Source of the DNA: Paenibacillus amylolyticus
GTDB lineage: Bacteria > Bacillota > Bacilli > Paenibacillales > Paenibacillaceae
DNA: 64,000 nt
Assembly: GCF_029689945.1 (NCBI RefSeq)
Contig: NZ_CP121451.1
Coordinates: 2,046,001-2,110,000, forward strand
Direction: 5' to 3'
Position 1 is the stretch's first letter; each line of letters opens with the position of its first letter. The notes under the pieces are model-generated. The model was not told where the DNA came from, did no database searches, and worked only from the letters and a program-made list of their open reading frames with translations. Shown here piece by piece: positions 19,292 to 27,998 of this stretch. A program made the translations under genes and the position numbers.

Positions 19292-19320
19292 TTGACAGTG
19301 AGTTAAATCAAGTCTATTAT
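19292..19320 (+). promoter_or_regulatory. Sigma-A promoter of the Rrf2 gene
   Basis: TTGACA (19292-19297), 17-bp spacer, TATTAT (19315-19320). It is immediately followed by a candidate operator palindrome. Confidence 0.75.
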
Positions 19321-19335
19321 GGATAAATTAAATCC
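19321..19335 (+). promoter_or_regulatory. Candidate Rrf2 operator
   Basis: GGATAAATTAAATCC, an imperfect palindrome with GGAT/ATCC arms directly abutting the -10 box. Rrf2-family proteins commonly repress their own gene from such AT-rich palindromes. Assignment is inference. Confidence 0.5.
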
Positions 19336-19355
19336 GTGTATGATGAGGTGCCCTC

Positions 19356-19769
19356 ATGAAATATTCAAAAGCGACAAATTATGCTTTGCATACGATGCTA
19401 CATCTTGTAAGTACTGCGCCCGAACAGCTGGTAAGTGTACACCAACTTGCAGAATTTCAGAAGGTATCACCAACCTACCTGTCCAAAATTTTGACCAAAT
19501 TGGTTAAGGCGGGGATGATTGAATCGACTTCTGGAGCCAATGGCGGCTATCGGCTTAGTCGTAAAAATCCCGATCCTTCTTTCCTGGAGATCATTCATGC
19601 CATTGAGGGTCAGGCCTCTCTGTTCGAATGTTCTCTGAATCATAACGCAGGCTGTTTAATCCAGCAGGTGATGGTGCAGGCGGAAGAAGAGATGGAGAGT
19701 TTCTTGAACAATAAGAAAATGTCAGAACTGGCTTCCCAGATGAAAAGTTGGAGTGCACACTCTCAGTAA
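19356..19769 (+). CDS. Rrf2-family transcriptional regulator
   Basis: A 137-residue winged-helix regulator. The N-terminal KYSKATNYALHTMLHL segment, the recognition-helix region VSPTYLSKILTKLVKAGMIES and the GANGGYRLSR wing are classic Rrf2. Only two cysteines (FECSLNHNAGC) remain where iron-sulfur members such as IscR or NsrR have three, so it may sense redox or a small molecule without a cluster, like CymR or YwnA. No obvious target other than itself and the next gene. Confidence 0.85.
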   Translation: MKYSKATNYALHTMLHLVSTAPEQLVSVHQLAEFQKVSPTYLSKILTKLVKAGMIESTSGANGGYRLSRKNPDPSFLEIIHAIEGQASLFECSLNHNAGCLIQQVMVQAEEEMESFLNNKKMSELASQMKSWSAHSQ

Positions 19770-19831
19770 TTTGTACTGGAAGTGAAGCTCCAATCGGCTT
19801 GTGGACTCTTCTGGTACATAGGTATATCCGG

Positions 19832-19873
19832 ATCTTCCTTCAACCTCGCGAGAGGTAAGGAAGATTCTTTTGT
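19832..19873 (+). terminator. Terminator after the Rrf2 gene
   Basis: ATCTTCCTT (19832-19840) pairs with AAGGAAGAT (19857-19865), with inner CCTC/GAGG pairing around GCGA, followed by TCTTTTG. Confidence 0.65.
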
Positions 19874-19979
19874 ATCGTTGTGCCTAATAGAAGTCGAATG
19901 GTACAATAAGGAAGGTATAGTTGCATACATACTTGATCCACATCTTACATCATATTTTACATCTCTGGAGGGACAACAC

Positions 19980-20429
19980 ATGAGCGAATCAATGATTACA
20001 GGACTGGAACAATTGCTCGCGCTGGAAAACATTCGGAACACCAAGGCGCGTTATTGCCGCTATATTGATACGAAACAGTGGGATACCCTGGGTGAGGTGT
20101 TTGCACCCGATGCAGTGGCCGATTTCAGCACAGAAGGCAATCCAATTCCGGTACTAACCGGCCGCGATACCATCGTACAAGTATTCCGTGATCTGGTGGA
20201 TGTTGCCGTAACCGTACATCATGTGCACAGCGCCGAAGTTGAATTTGTATCCGAGAATGAAGCGAAGGTCATCTCTCCAATGGAAGATTGGGTGACGTTC
20301 CCGGAGGGCAATGAGAACAAATCCTTCCACGGATTTGGACACTACCACGAAACTTTTGTCAAAATCGACGGCCAGTGGTACATCAAACATACAAGTCTGC
20401 AACGTCTTCGTCTGGACCTGTTTGAATAG
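19980..20429 (+). CDS. SnoaL-like / NTF2-fold protein
   Basis: A 149-residue protein of the SnoaL_4 group (cone-shaped alpha+beta barrel), with the YCRYIDTKQWDTLGEVFAPD lead-in and a VTVHHVHSAEVEF strand. Members include polyketide cyclases, small hydroxylases and steroid isomerases as well as many proteins of unknown role. The start is ATG 19980 after GGAGGGACAACAC; the frame stays open about 200 bp upstream but that stretch crosses the Rrf2 terminator hairpin and does not look like the family. It precedes the polyketide cluster by 1.1 kb but has its own terminator, so membership of the cluster is unlikely. Confidence 0.7.
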   Translation: MSESMITGLEQLLALENIRNTKARYCRYIDTKQWDTLGEVFAPDAVADFSTEGNPIPVLTGRDTIVQVFRDLVDVAVTVHHVHSAEVEFVSENEAKVISPMEDWVTFPEGNENKSFHGFGHYHETFVKIDGQWYIKHTSLQRLRLDLFE

Positions 20430-20455
20430 GATGTTGACTAGGATAAGGATGGATA

Positions 20456-20488
20456 AAGATCACTTACAGGTGCTGTAAGTGATCTTTT
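20456..20488 (+). terminator. Terminator after the SnoaL-like gene
   Basis: AAGATCACTTACAG (20456-20469) pairs with CTGTAAGTGATCTT (20473-20486), a perfect 14-bp stem with a 3-base loop, then TTTT. Confidence 0.85.
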
Positions 20489-20592
20489 GATTACCATGGA
20501 GCCCCGTAATGTTCCGAAGTTCGAAATCAGACAAATTGTGAGTGTTTTATGTGAATTGTAAGGTTATTTTACATAAAATTGAATTAATAGCA

Positions 20593-20621
20593 TTGACGTC
20601 CCAAAAATCATGGGTTAAGAT
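20593..20621 (+). promoter_or_regulatory. Probable promoter of the loaP-like gene
   Basis: TTGACG (20593-20598), 17-bp spacer, TAAGAT (20616-20621). A CCCA/TGGG palindrome lies inside the spacer and could be a regulator site. Confidence 0.55.
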
Positions 20622-20738
20622 ATTCACAACAACAAAAGAATTACATTTTATTACACAAATTGAAACTTAGGGATTTAATTATTTCATATCGATATGTATA
20701 TTTCCGCTTGGCTAATTTGTTAATCAGAGGATGATGCC

Positions 20739-21257
20739 ATGAACTGGTACGCATTGTTTGTACATACAGGAAGCGAAGAAGTCATTAGGAAATACCTACA
20801 TATGTATCTTGGAACCTCCATCCGAGTTTTGATCCCCAAGAGAAAAGTTCCAGAGAAGAAATCAGGTATTTTTGAAGCTTGTACCAAAAAAGTCTTTCCT
20901 GGTTATGTATTAATTCAAGTCAACATGTCCGCTGAAACATACCACTTAATCTGTTCTATTCCTCATATCATTAAAATGCTGGGAACGAATGCAAGCTGCA
21001 CGCCAATCCCGGATCACGAAATGACCACATTGCTTAACCTCATCAATCCGGAAGATATTATCGATTATTCAACCGTATATATGGAAAATACCAAAGTTGT
21101 GGTGCTGGATGGCCCGTTGATGGGAAACGAAGGCATTATTAAGAAGATAGACAAGCATACACGCAGAGCCAAGGTATGGCTTCATCTAACAGGAAGTGAT
21201 GAACCCAAATTAGTTGATTTGGGTGTTGAAATTTTATATGCAACACAAGAGAAATGA
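20739..21257 (+). CDS. loaP: LoaP-type specialised NusG paralogue (processive antiterminator)
   Basis: A 172-residue NusG-family protein. The N-terminal NGN domain begins with NWYALFVHTGSEE and includes KRKVPEKK and VFPGYVLIQV; a KOW domain follows (VVVLDGPLMGNEGIIKKID). It is shorter and more divergent than housekeeping NusG. In Bacillus velezensis LoaP, encoded beside large polyketide operons, recognises an RNA hairpin in the leader and lets RNA polymerase read through terminators over tens of kilobases. The setting here is the same: a single gene followed by a terminator-bearing leader and a 41.7-kb gene string. NGN/KOW identity is directly visible; the LoaP subtype rests on context and length. 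Confidence 0.82.
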   Translation: MNWYALFVHTGSEEVIRKYLHMYLGTSIRVLIPKRKVPEKKSGIFEACTKKVFPGYVLIQVNMSAETYHLICSIPHIIKMLGTNASCTPIPDHEMTTLLNLINPEDIIDYSTVYMENTKVVVLDGPLMGNEGIIKKIDKHTRRAKVWLHLTGSDEPKLVDLGVEILYATQEK

Positions 21258-21553
21258 TAATGTAATCCGATCTGTTATGATCATACGACAACCAAAACCG
21301 GAGGAGCAGAATGAAGCTTAGGCACATTATGCAACCAAAGGAGTCATATGCATAAACACTGAAATACACATGGTGTATCGACAGGGCGAAGCTATGTACG
21401 TTGAGCAGTCATCCTTACAAGTTGTTGAATAAGGTAGTCATGTGACAGTAAAGCGCAAACAAGCGGCTGAACTGTTTTTTTGTTGTTCTCAGGAAATTTA
21501 TTGTTTTCAGAGCGGGCTGCTCACCTTGGATTCAGGAAAGGAAGACGTGATGC
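21258..21553 (+). promoter_or_regulatory. Leader of the biosynthetic operon with candidate LoaP target RNA
   Basis: 296 bp between the loaP-like gene and the first biosynthetic gene. It holds a small hairpin (ATACAC 21364-21369 with GTGTAT 21373-21378) and, 70 bp downstream, a terminator-like hairpin with a T-run (21446-21481). This order, small hairpin then terminator then giant operon, is what LoaP-controlled leaders look like. The exact LoaP-binding hairpin cannot be fixed without a consensus model. Confidence 0.5.
21446..21481 (+). terminator. Leader terminator upstream of the PKS/NRPS operon
   Basis: CAGT (21446-21449) pairs with ACTG (21471-21474), with inner AGC/GCT and GC/GC pairs around AAACAA, followed by seven Ts. 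It is imperfect but has a proper T-tract, and stands between the antiterminator gene and its likely target operon. Confidence 0.6.
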
Positions 21554-22549
21554 ATGAGACAAATGACTATTCGCGGTATCGGCATGTATGTGCCTGAATC
21601 CGTATTGACGAATCAGGGGCTGGAGGCCATGAATATTAACGCCAATGCGGACTGGGTCTACCAGAACCTTGGAATCCGTGAACGAAGAATCTCGCATGAG
21701 CATGAGTACACCAGTGATTTGGCATTGGAAGCTGCGAGACAAGCTATAGAGCAGGCTGCGATGGATGCAGAGGATATCGATATGATCATTATGGCGACCT
21801 TCACACCGGATCGTTTAATACCACATCCCTCCGCTCTTGTGAAGGAAAAGCTTGGAGCAGACCAAGCCATCTGTCTGGATCTTCGCGCCGGCTGCGCCGG
21901 GTTCAGTTATGGATTATTGAATGCGTATTATACACTCCAGGCTGAAGAAGATATAAGCAATATTCTAGTCATCGGCGCGGATACCTACTCGAAAGTAACG
22001 GATTGGCAGGATCGGGCAGCGTGTTCCAGTGTGGGAGACGGTGCAGGGGCATTTGTTTTGCAGGAATTAGATGAGAATGACGCCTATCACAGTGTCTTTT
22101 TGAACGGAATCATGCATCACGAGAATATGGAAGAGATCAGTTACGGAACACTGCCTGTGCATTATGGACACATTCCTGACGGATCTGTTTCCGTGTATAC
22201 ATCCAATGGCCGATATTTATATGAACAATTGGTCAGAGGCATTCCACGTCTCGTGAACCGTCTTCTGCGCAAAGTAAAATGGAATATGGGGGAAGTGGAT
22301 CTGTTTATCTTCCCGCAAACAAACAGTAATCTGATTCGGGAACTCGCCGTTGCTTTGGGCATCCCACAAGAAAAAGCCTATATGACCATGGAAAAATACG
22401 GATACACCTCTAACGCCTGCTTGCCAATTGCGGTGACCGAAGCTGTGAAGCAAGGGGCACTGAGAGCAGGTGATCGTGTCGTATTGGTTGGGGCCGGGGC
22501 TGGAACGTATTATTGCGCTACAGCGATTAGATGGGGAGAAGTCGTGTAA
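21554..22549 (+). CDS. KAS III-family (FabH-like) acyltransferase with lost His and Asn
   Basis: A 331-residue ketoacyl-ACP synthase III homologue, first gene of the cluster. The nucleophile Cys114 is present in RAGCAGF. The two other catalytic positions are not: where FabH has His in HQAN this protein has Pro254 (FPQTN), and where FabH has Asn in GNTS it has Tyr284 (GYTS). The 30-residue spacing of these two positions equals that of E. coli His244 and Asn274, so the alignment is reliable. Without them decarboxylative condensation is unlikely; an acyl-shuttling role, loading a starter acyl group onto the ACP encoded two genes downstream, is the best guess. ATG 21554 follows AGGAAG. Related acyltransferases of the KAS III fold are known in other polyketide pathways. 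Confidence 0.82.
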   Translation: MRQMTIRGIGMYVPESVLTNQGLEAMNINANADWVYQNLGIRERRISHEHEYTSDLALEAARQAIEQAAMDAEDIDMIIMATFTPDRLIPHPSALVKEKLGADQAICLDLRAGCAGFSYGLLNAYYTLQAEEDISNILVIGADTYSKVTDWQDRAACSSVGDGAGAFVLQELDENDAYHSVFLNGIMHHENMEEISYGTLPVHYGHIPDGSVSVYTSNGRYLYEQLVRGIPRLVNRLLRKVKWNMGEVDLFIFPQTNSNLIRELAVALGIPQEKAYMTMEKYGYTSNACLPIAVTEAVKQGALRAGDRVVLVGAGAGTYYCATAIRWGEVV

Positions 22550-22559
22550 GTGAGAGGAG

Positions 22560-23279
22560 ATGATGACGAAGATGCGATTATATTGTGTTCCTTATGCAGG
22601 AGGGTCAGCATCCATATATAACAAATGGAAAAAAGGTTTATCCGAATCCATAAGGCTGAACCCTGTTGAACTTGCAGGACGTGGATTGAAATTTTCCAAG
22701 CCGCTGTATGAGAGTATTCAGCAAAGTGTAGATGATGTATTTGATTATATCTCTCGCGATTTGCCAGATGAGGAGCCATATGCCCTGTTTGGACATAGTC
22801 TTGGAAGCCTGATTATCTATGAACTGTATCACAAAATGCATGAAGAGCAGTTCAGGAAACCCATACACATGTTTTTCTCGGGACGAGAGACGCCGGATTA
22901 TAAAAAAGAACAGGTCTATTACCATTTGCCTGAAGGACAGTTCATTGACCGCATTAAGGAAATGGGCGGTACGCCGGATGAATTCTTCGAGAACCAGCAG
23001 CTGATGGATATGTTCATCCCCATATTACGTAAGGATCTGGAGATGAATGAGACGTATACTTACGAAGAGAAGCCTTATAAGCTGCAATGTGATATCACGA
23101 TACTGAACGGAGCAGAGGATGAAGGTTACATTCTGGATTGTGCAGAACGCTGGAGAGGTTATACGGAACAAGGTAGTGCCGCCCGGATATACAAAGGGGG
23201 GCATTTTTATTTATTTGAAGGCAGCATGCATCGGGTGACCAGCATGATCAATCAGACATTAACAAGTTATATGGAGTAG
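22560..23279 (+). CDS. Type II thioesterase
   Basis: A 239-residue alpha/beta hydrolase of the GrsT/TEII family that clears stalled or wrongly primed acyl groups from carrier proteins. N-terminal CVPYAGGSASIY, nucleophile Ser in FGHSLGS (about residue 80), a later acidic residue in NGAEDEG and the catalytic His in GGHFYLFEG complete the triad. Several ATGs are in frame (22560, 22563, 22572); the GAGAGGAGA ribosome site ends at 22560, so 22572 with the most usual spacing is plausible. It directly follows the KAS III-like gene. Confidence 0.92.
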   Translation: MMTKMRLYCVPYAGGSASIYNKWKKGLSESIRLNPVELAGRGLKFSKPLYESIQQSVDDVFDYISRDLPDEEPYALFGHSLGSLIIYELYHKMHEEQFRKPIHMFFSGRETPDYKKEQVYYHLPEGQFIDRIKEMGGTPDEFFENQQLMDMFIPILRKDLEMNETYTYEEKPYKLQCDITILNGAEDEGYILDCAERWRGYTEQGSAARIYKGGHFYLFEGSMHRVTSMINQTLTSYME

Positions 23280-23304
23280 ATCCTATACGGAGGTGAGGTG
23301 TCCA

Positions 23305-24172
23305 ATGAATCAACGGCAGATTACTTCAATTGAAGAGCTGGAGGCAACCATTCTGGACGTATTTCATGTGGTGCTGGGAGCTGATGCCGGAGTCACAACG
23401 ACGATTAACTTTTTTGACTTAGGGAGTGACTCTCTGCTTCTTGCCCAGGTCTATAATCAACTTGAAAAATTATATCCGGCCCAAATTACATTAACCAATA
23501 TGTTTGCCTACCCTACGATCTCCAGACTTGCCAAATTCATCGCAGACCAGGAAGGCATGGAACTGGAAGCCTATCCTGTCCCGTTGGATTACATGAAAAA
23601 TGCTGGACAGGCCCTTCAGGACCATCGATACGAATTCCGGATCGAGAAGGAACGCTTTAATGAAATCAGGAATTTGTCCAAAATGGCAGGCTGCACGCCT
23701 GTAGAATGGTTGTGGTCTTTGTTTGCATATCTGTTGACGGAGATTGGCAATCAGCCTCAACTTACAGTCTATACACTGATTTATCGGATGAATCATATCA
23801 GTTCCATTCCGCTGGATGTGCAAGAGGTGCAGGATTTCAATGAGTTGTTTGCCGTAGCTAAACAAGCTTTACATACAGCAGACGAACAGCCTGGTCATCA
23901 TATTCAGGATCTGGTTAGAGCAGGGGTGAAATCGCAGCATGATGCCATCCGTCCGCTATTCTACGAGGCTGATTATGTCAGTGGAGGCAGGGGGCGCTGG
24001 AGGAACTGTTTGATGTGATCTGTGAAATTCAGAATGAAAAACGAAATATGTCGGTAACGCTGTACTGTAAACCCGGAATGAATACGATTCAATGGAACCT
24101 TTTTTCAGAACCTATGATCAGATGCTTGCCAAGGTGATTGAAAGTCTTCGCTCAGCGGCTGAAAGGGGATAA
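23305..24172 (+). CDS. ACP fused to the C-terminal half of a condensation-like domain (two frame breaks)
   Basis: A carrier protein (residues 1-80; phosphopantetheine Ser in FDLGSDSLLLAQ) followed by about 190 residues resembling the second half of an NRPS condensation domain (GCTPVEWLWSLFAYLLTEI, then QWNLFF near the end). The HHxxxDG half is absent, so it cannot condense by itself. The reading frame breaks at GGGGG 23990-23994 and at T6 24100-24105; adding one G and one T gives 289 residues ending at 24172, five bases before the first PKS gene. Its position ahead of a PKS whose N-terminus lacks a docking region suggests this ACP carries the starter unit. Start ATG 23305 after GGAGGTGAGG. 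Confidence 0.75.
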
Positions 24173-24176
24173 AACA

Positions 24177-27100
24177 ATGAAAAACAAACTGATGGATTTC
24201 AGTGGACTGGGTATTCGAGACACAGCTCAGACGGAGTCGTCTAGTCAGCTGCCTCCAGTAGCAACACCAGCTACTATTCGTCCTAGTGATATCGCGATCG
24301 TTGGGCTCAGTGTTCGTATGCCCTTGGCAGATGATGCGGAGCAATTCTGGGATAACTTGTTGCATGGTCTGGATTGTACGAGGGATCTTCCCGAGCAGCG
24401 ACGCCAGGATGCCGATAATTACATCTCTCGGAAAATGGAATCTGGTGAAGATACCAAATACTTGGATGGCTCTTATCTGGAACATATTGATACCTTTGAT
24501 TATCCCTTTTTTCGATTTACCCCAAAGGAAGCCAGTTTAATGAACCCGGCTCAACGTATCTTTATGGAGACGGCATGGGCCGCTTTTGAAGATGGAGGAT
24601 ATACCAGTGAGAAGCTGGCGGGAAGCAATACAGGAGTATACGTTGGACTGGTATCCGATCTGGAGGGTTATCGGTATAAAGAGATGATTCATGATGTGGA
24701 GCCACAGTCTCTGCCAATCTCGGTCACAGGCAATTTATCCTGCATTTTACCTAGCCGTCTATCCTACCTTCTTGATCTGAGAGGACCGAGTATGGTGGTG
24801 GATACAGCCTGTTCTTCATCTCTGGTTGCAGTGCATCATGCCTGTAATGCCATTCGTTTGGGTGAGTGTGACATGGCGTTGGCAGGAGGCGTAAAACTCA
24901 ACGTGCTTCCGCTGGACAAGGACTACTACCGAATGGGCATTGAATCATCAAATGGCATGACACGCCCCTTTGATGATAGCTCGGATGGTTCGGGAATTGG
25001 TGAAGGCGCGGCAGTCATTATGCTAAAACCACTTCAGGATGCTATCAAGGACAAGGATCAGGTGTATGCCGTCATTAAGGGCAGTGCTATTAACCAGGAC
25101 GGGAACTCCATGGGAATTACAGCGCCGAATGCCAGAGCCCAGAGTGAGGTCATTGTGAAGGCGTGGAAAGCTGCGGGGTCGATCCGGAAAGTATCGCTTA
25201 TATTGAAACCCATGGAACCGGGACTGTCTTGGGAGATCCGATTGAAATCGATGGCATTAAGGGAGCCTTTGAGCAATACACCGATAAGAGGCAATTTTGT
25301 GCCATCGGTTCGGTGAAGTCTAATATCGGACATTTGTATGAAAGTGCTGGGATTACCGGACTTGTCAAATCCGTATTGTCCTTGAAAAAAGGGATTTTAC
25401 CTGCGGTGCAGCATTTTGATCGCCCGAATCGCAATATTGATTTTAGTGGAACACCTGTGTATGTAAACACACGTAACCGAATCTGGCCTGCTGAGGGTGA
25501 ACCTGTACGAATGGGTGTCAGTGCATTTGGATTCAGCGGAACCAATTGTCATCTTATTTTGGAGCAGGCGGGTGGAGTGGAAACCAACAGGGAGACTGAG
25601 ACGCGGGAGTACCTCTTCCCTCTTTCAGCCAAAACGCTTCATGCCCTGCAACAATATATATCCAAATATACGAAATATCTGAAAACAACCGATCACACGT
25701 TAGCTGATATATGTTACACGGCAGGCACCTCCCGGACCCATTATGAACACCGTCTGGTACGGATTGCTTCCAGCAAAGAGGAGTTGCTCGCCCAACTGGC
25801 CGAACTTGAAGAAGGCGGATTGGAATCCATTCGAGAGCAGTCAGTTCCGGAGTCCAATCAGCTGCATTTAACCGCTCATTGTGAAACCTATCTTGGGGGT
25901 GGGGAGGTAAGCTGGCCAAGCCTGTATTCAGGGAGGATGTTCGCAGAATCAGCATCCCGACGTATCCATTTGAAGCTCATCGTTGCTGGATTGAGCTCTC
26001 TGCTCCTCCGTCCCAAACCAAGGCGGATGCCACCCCTATGGAGAACATTCATCATTATGAGTTGGGTTGGGTGCTTGAACCGGAACGTAATTCCGATCGG
26101 AAGTTATCGGAAGGTCATATCGTTATTTTTATGGACGAAAAGAGAGGGAAAAGAGAAGATCGTTCTCTACGGAAGGCATTACAGCAGCAGGGTCGTCAGG
26201 TTATTGAAGTGTTTGCTGGACCTTCGTTCCTTCAAATATCTTCCGAGGAGTATGTCATTTCAGACCATCGTGAGAGCATGGAACAATTGTGGGCTCATTT
26301 GGAAAAATTGATGATTAACCGGATTATCTATATCCAACAGGATCAGTCCTTTCATCCATTCTTCTATCTCCTGCAGGAGATGATAGGTGCCCAATCGCTT
26401 GACCCTGTTGACCTGGTTTTGTTGTCGAATCCAATCCATTCCATAACGGGAACCGAAGAAAATATATTTCCTCAGGCTGCCCTGATGTTTGGTCTGGGTT
26501 TGGCTGGACGAAAAGAAGATACACGCCTGCAATGCCGATCCATCCAAGTGGACGCGGAGACTTCGCTCCAGGATATTGTGGCTGAACTGGATCATGAAAG
26601 TGATGATTATGGTGTAGCTTATCGTGCAGGTACGCGTTACATTCAGCAGTTCGGAGCGCTGGACCCGAGTGCGTATCCTAAATGGAACTACAACATTCGC
26701 AATGACGGACTGTATCTCATTACTGGCGGACTGGGTGGCATCGGGCTGGAGCTTGGATTACAACTCGCCGAGCGATACCCTGGAATTACACTCGCACTCG
26801 TGAACAGAACTTCGCTCCCCGCACGGGAAGAGTGGGACAGCATTGTAGCTGCATCATCCAACGAAGTGTTAGTTCGGAAAATCCAAGCTGTGCAACACAT
26901 GGAAGCTGCCGGAGCGACGGTTCTTCCTTACCAAGCAGACGTTTCAGATGAAGCATCCATGCGATTGATTCTGAGTGAATTGCGACAGAAATATGTTCGC
27001 ATTGCAGGGGTCATTCATGGTGCGGGGGTCGCTGTAGGTGGAGATCATCCGCTTAAGGATAGAACGATAGAAGAAGCTGAATGTGTATTATGCCCTAAAG

Positions 27101-27979
27101 TGCAAGGAACCCGGGTCGTGGATCAACTCACCAGAGAGGACAATCCAGACTTTTTTGTGATGTTTTCATCCATTGCAACGATATTTAGCGGGCCGGGCCA
27201 GGCCGATTATGTTGCTGCCAATGCGTATCAGGATGCTTATCCGAGCCTATCGCAACCAAGAAATGGACGGAACGATGACGGTCAACTGGTCAACCTGGAA
27301 AGAAACAGGCGCAGCTGCCGCAACAGGCTACGGAGTAGATACCCTTTTCAAAGCCATGACCAATAAAGAGGCTCTGACCTGGCTGGATCAGGTGGAAGGA
27401 CGTCAGATTGAACGTGTATTGATAGGACAGATGTCAACAGACAGTGGCATGTTAAAGCTGATTCGCAACTATCCGTTTAGACTTTCTCCTGAAGTGGAGA
27501 GCTGGATTGATTCACGTCTACAGAGAGCTTCATCACCGAAGGCGCCAGCGCCAGTGACCCCGCAAAGTATAGCCCGGCAGGATACCGTGCTGAATGGTGC
27601 GGATGACGGTGAATACACGCCATGGGAGAGAAAGGTGGCGGAAGTGTGCCAGGCTATTCTGGGCTTTAATGAAATTGATATCCATGACAGTTTCTTCGAA
27701 CTTGGAGCTGACTCCATCCTGGTGAAACAAATGTATGCACAACTTGACCGTCAGTACCCGGGAGTACTCGTTGTTGCAGATCTGTTCGAACATCCGTCTG
27801 TGCACCGATTGGGTGGATATTTGGCTGATAAAACAGGCCACTCGCAGGAGAAGAAACAGGTAGAGGAGCCTGTAGGTGCTGCAATTGCGCTGGACGAGGA
27901 GGTCCATTCTCTTTTTGATCAGTTGGAAGATGGCAAGATCAGCATGGAGGATATGCTCAAAGGATTAAAACATATCTGA
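24177..27979 (+). CDS. trans-AT polyketide synthase 1: KS-KR-ACP (three frame breaks)
   Basis: First extension module, 1267 residues once repaired. KS (about 37-460) with Cys212 in DTACSSS, His in ETHGTG and His in KSNIGHL; post-KS linker with the TYPFEAHRCW end typical of AT-less modules; KR (about 620-1060) with TGGLGGIG, catalytic Lys in PKVQGT, Ser in MFSS and Tyr in ADYVAAN; ACP (about 1130-1205, Ser in LGADSI); C-terminal docking helices from about 1238. No AT, DH, ER or MT domain. The frame breaks at GGGG 25175-25178 and GGG 25931-25933 (one G lost each) and at CC 27241-27242 (one base extra); repair restores the KS, the linker and the KR C-terminus respectively. Unlike the later PKS proteins it has no N-terminal docking helices, as expected of the first one in line. 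Confidence 0.88.
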
Positions 27980-27998
27980 TATGTAAGGGGACGATACA

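Larger units (their letters stand above)
20430..20738. other. Intergenic region ahead of the loaP-like gene
   Basis: 309 bp, AT-rich. It holds the terminator of the SnoaL-like gene (20456-20488) and a probable promoter (20593-20621) for the loaP-like gene. Nothing else is recognisable. Confidence 0.5.

Noticed and set aside
19782..19979. Upstream in-frame extension of the SnoaL-like gene
   Set aside because: The stretch crosses a terminator hairpin, has no family similarity and the ribosome site GGAGGG directly precedes ATG 19980.
19980..20429. SnoaL-like protein as a polyketide cyclase of the cluster
   Set aside because: It has its own terminator and lies upstream of the LoaP control unit; the predicted polyol does not call for such a cyclase.
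20739..21257. Housekeeping NusG
   Set aside because: No secE, rplK or rplA neighbours; it is monocistronic before a giant biosynthetic operon and divergent in the NGN region.
24177..27979. Pseudogenisation of the first PKS
   Set aside because: All active-site motifs are intact on both sides of each break and the repaired length is a multiple of three, so decay is unlikely.
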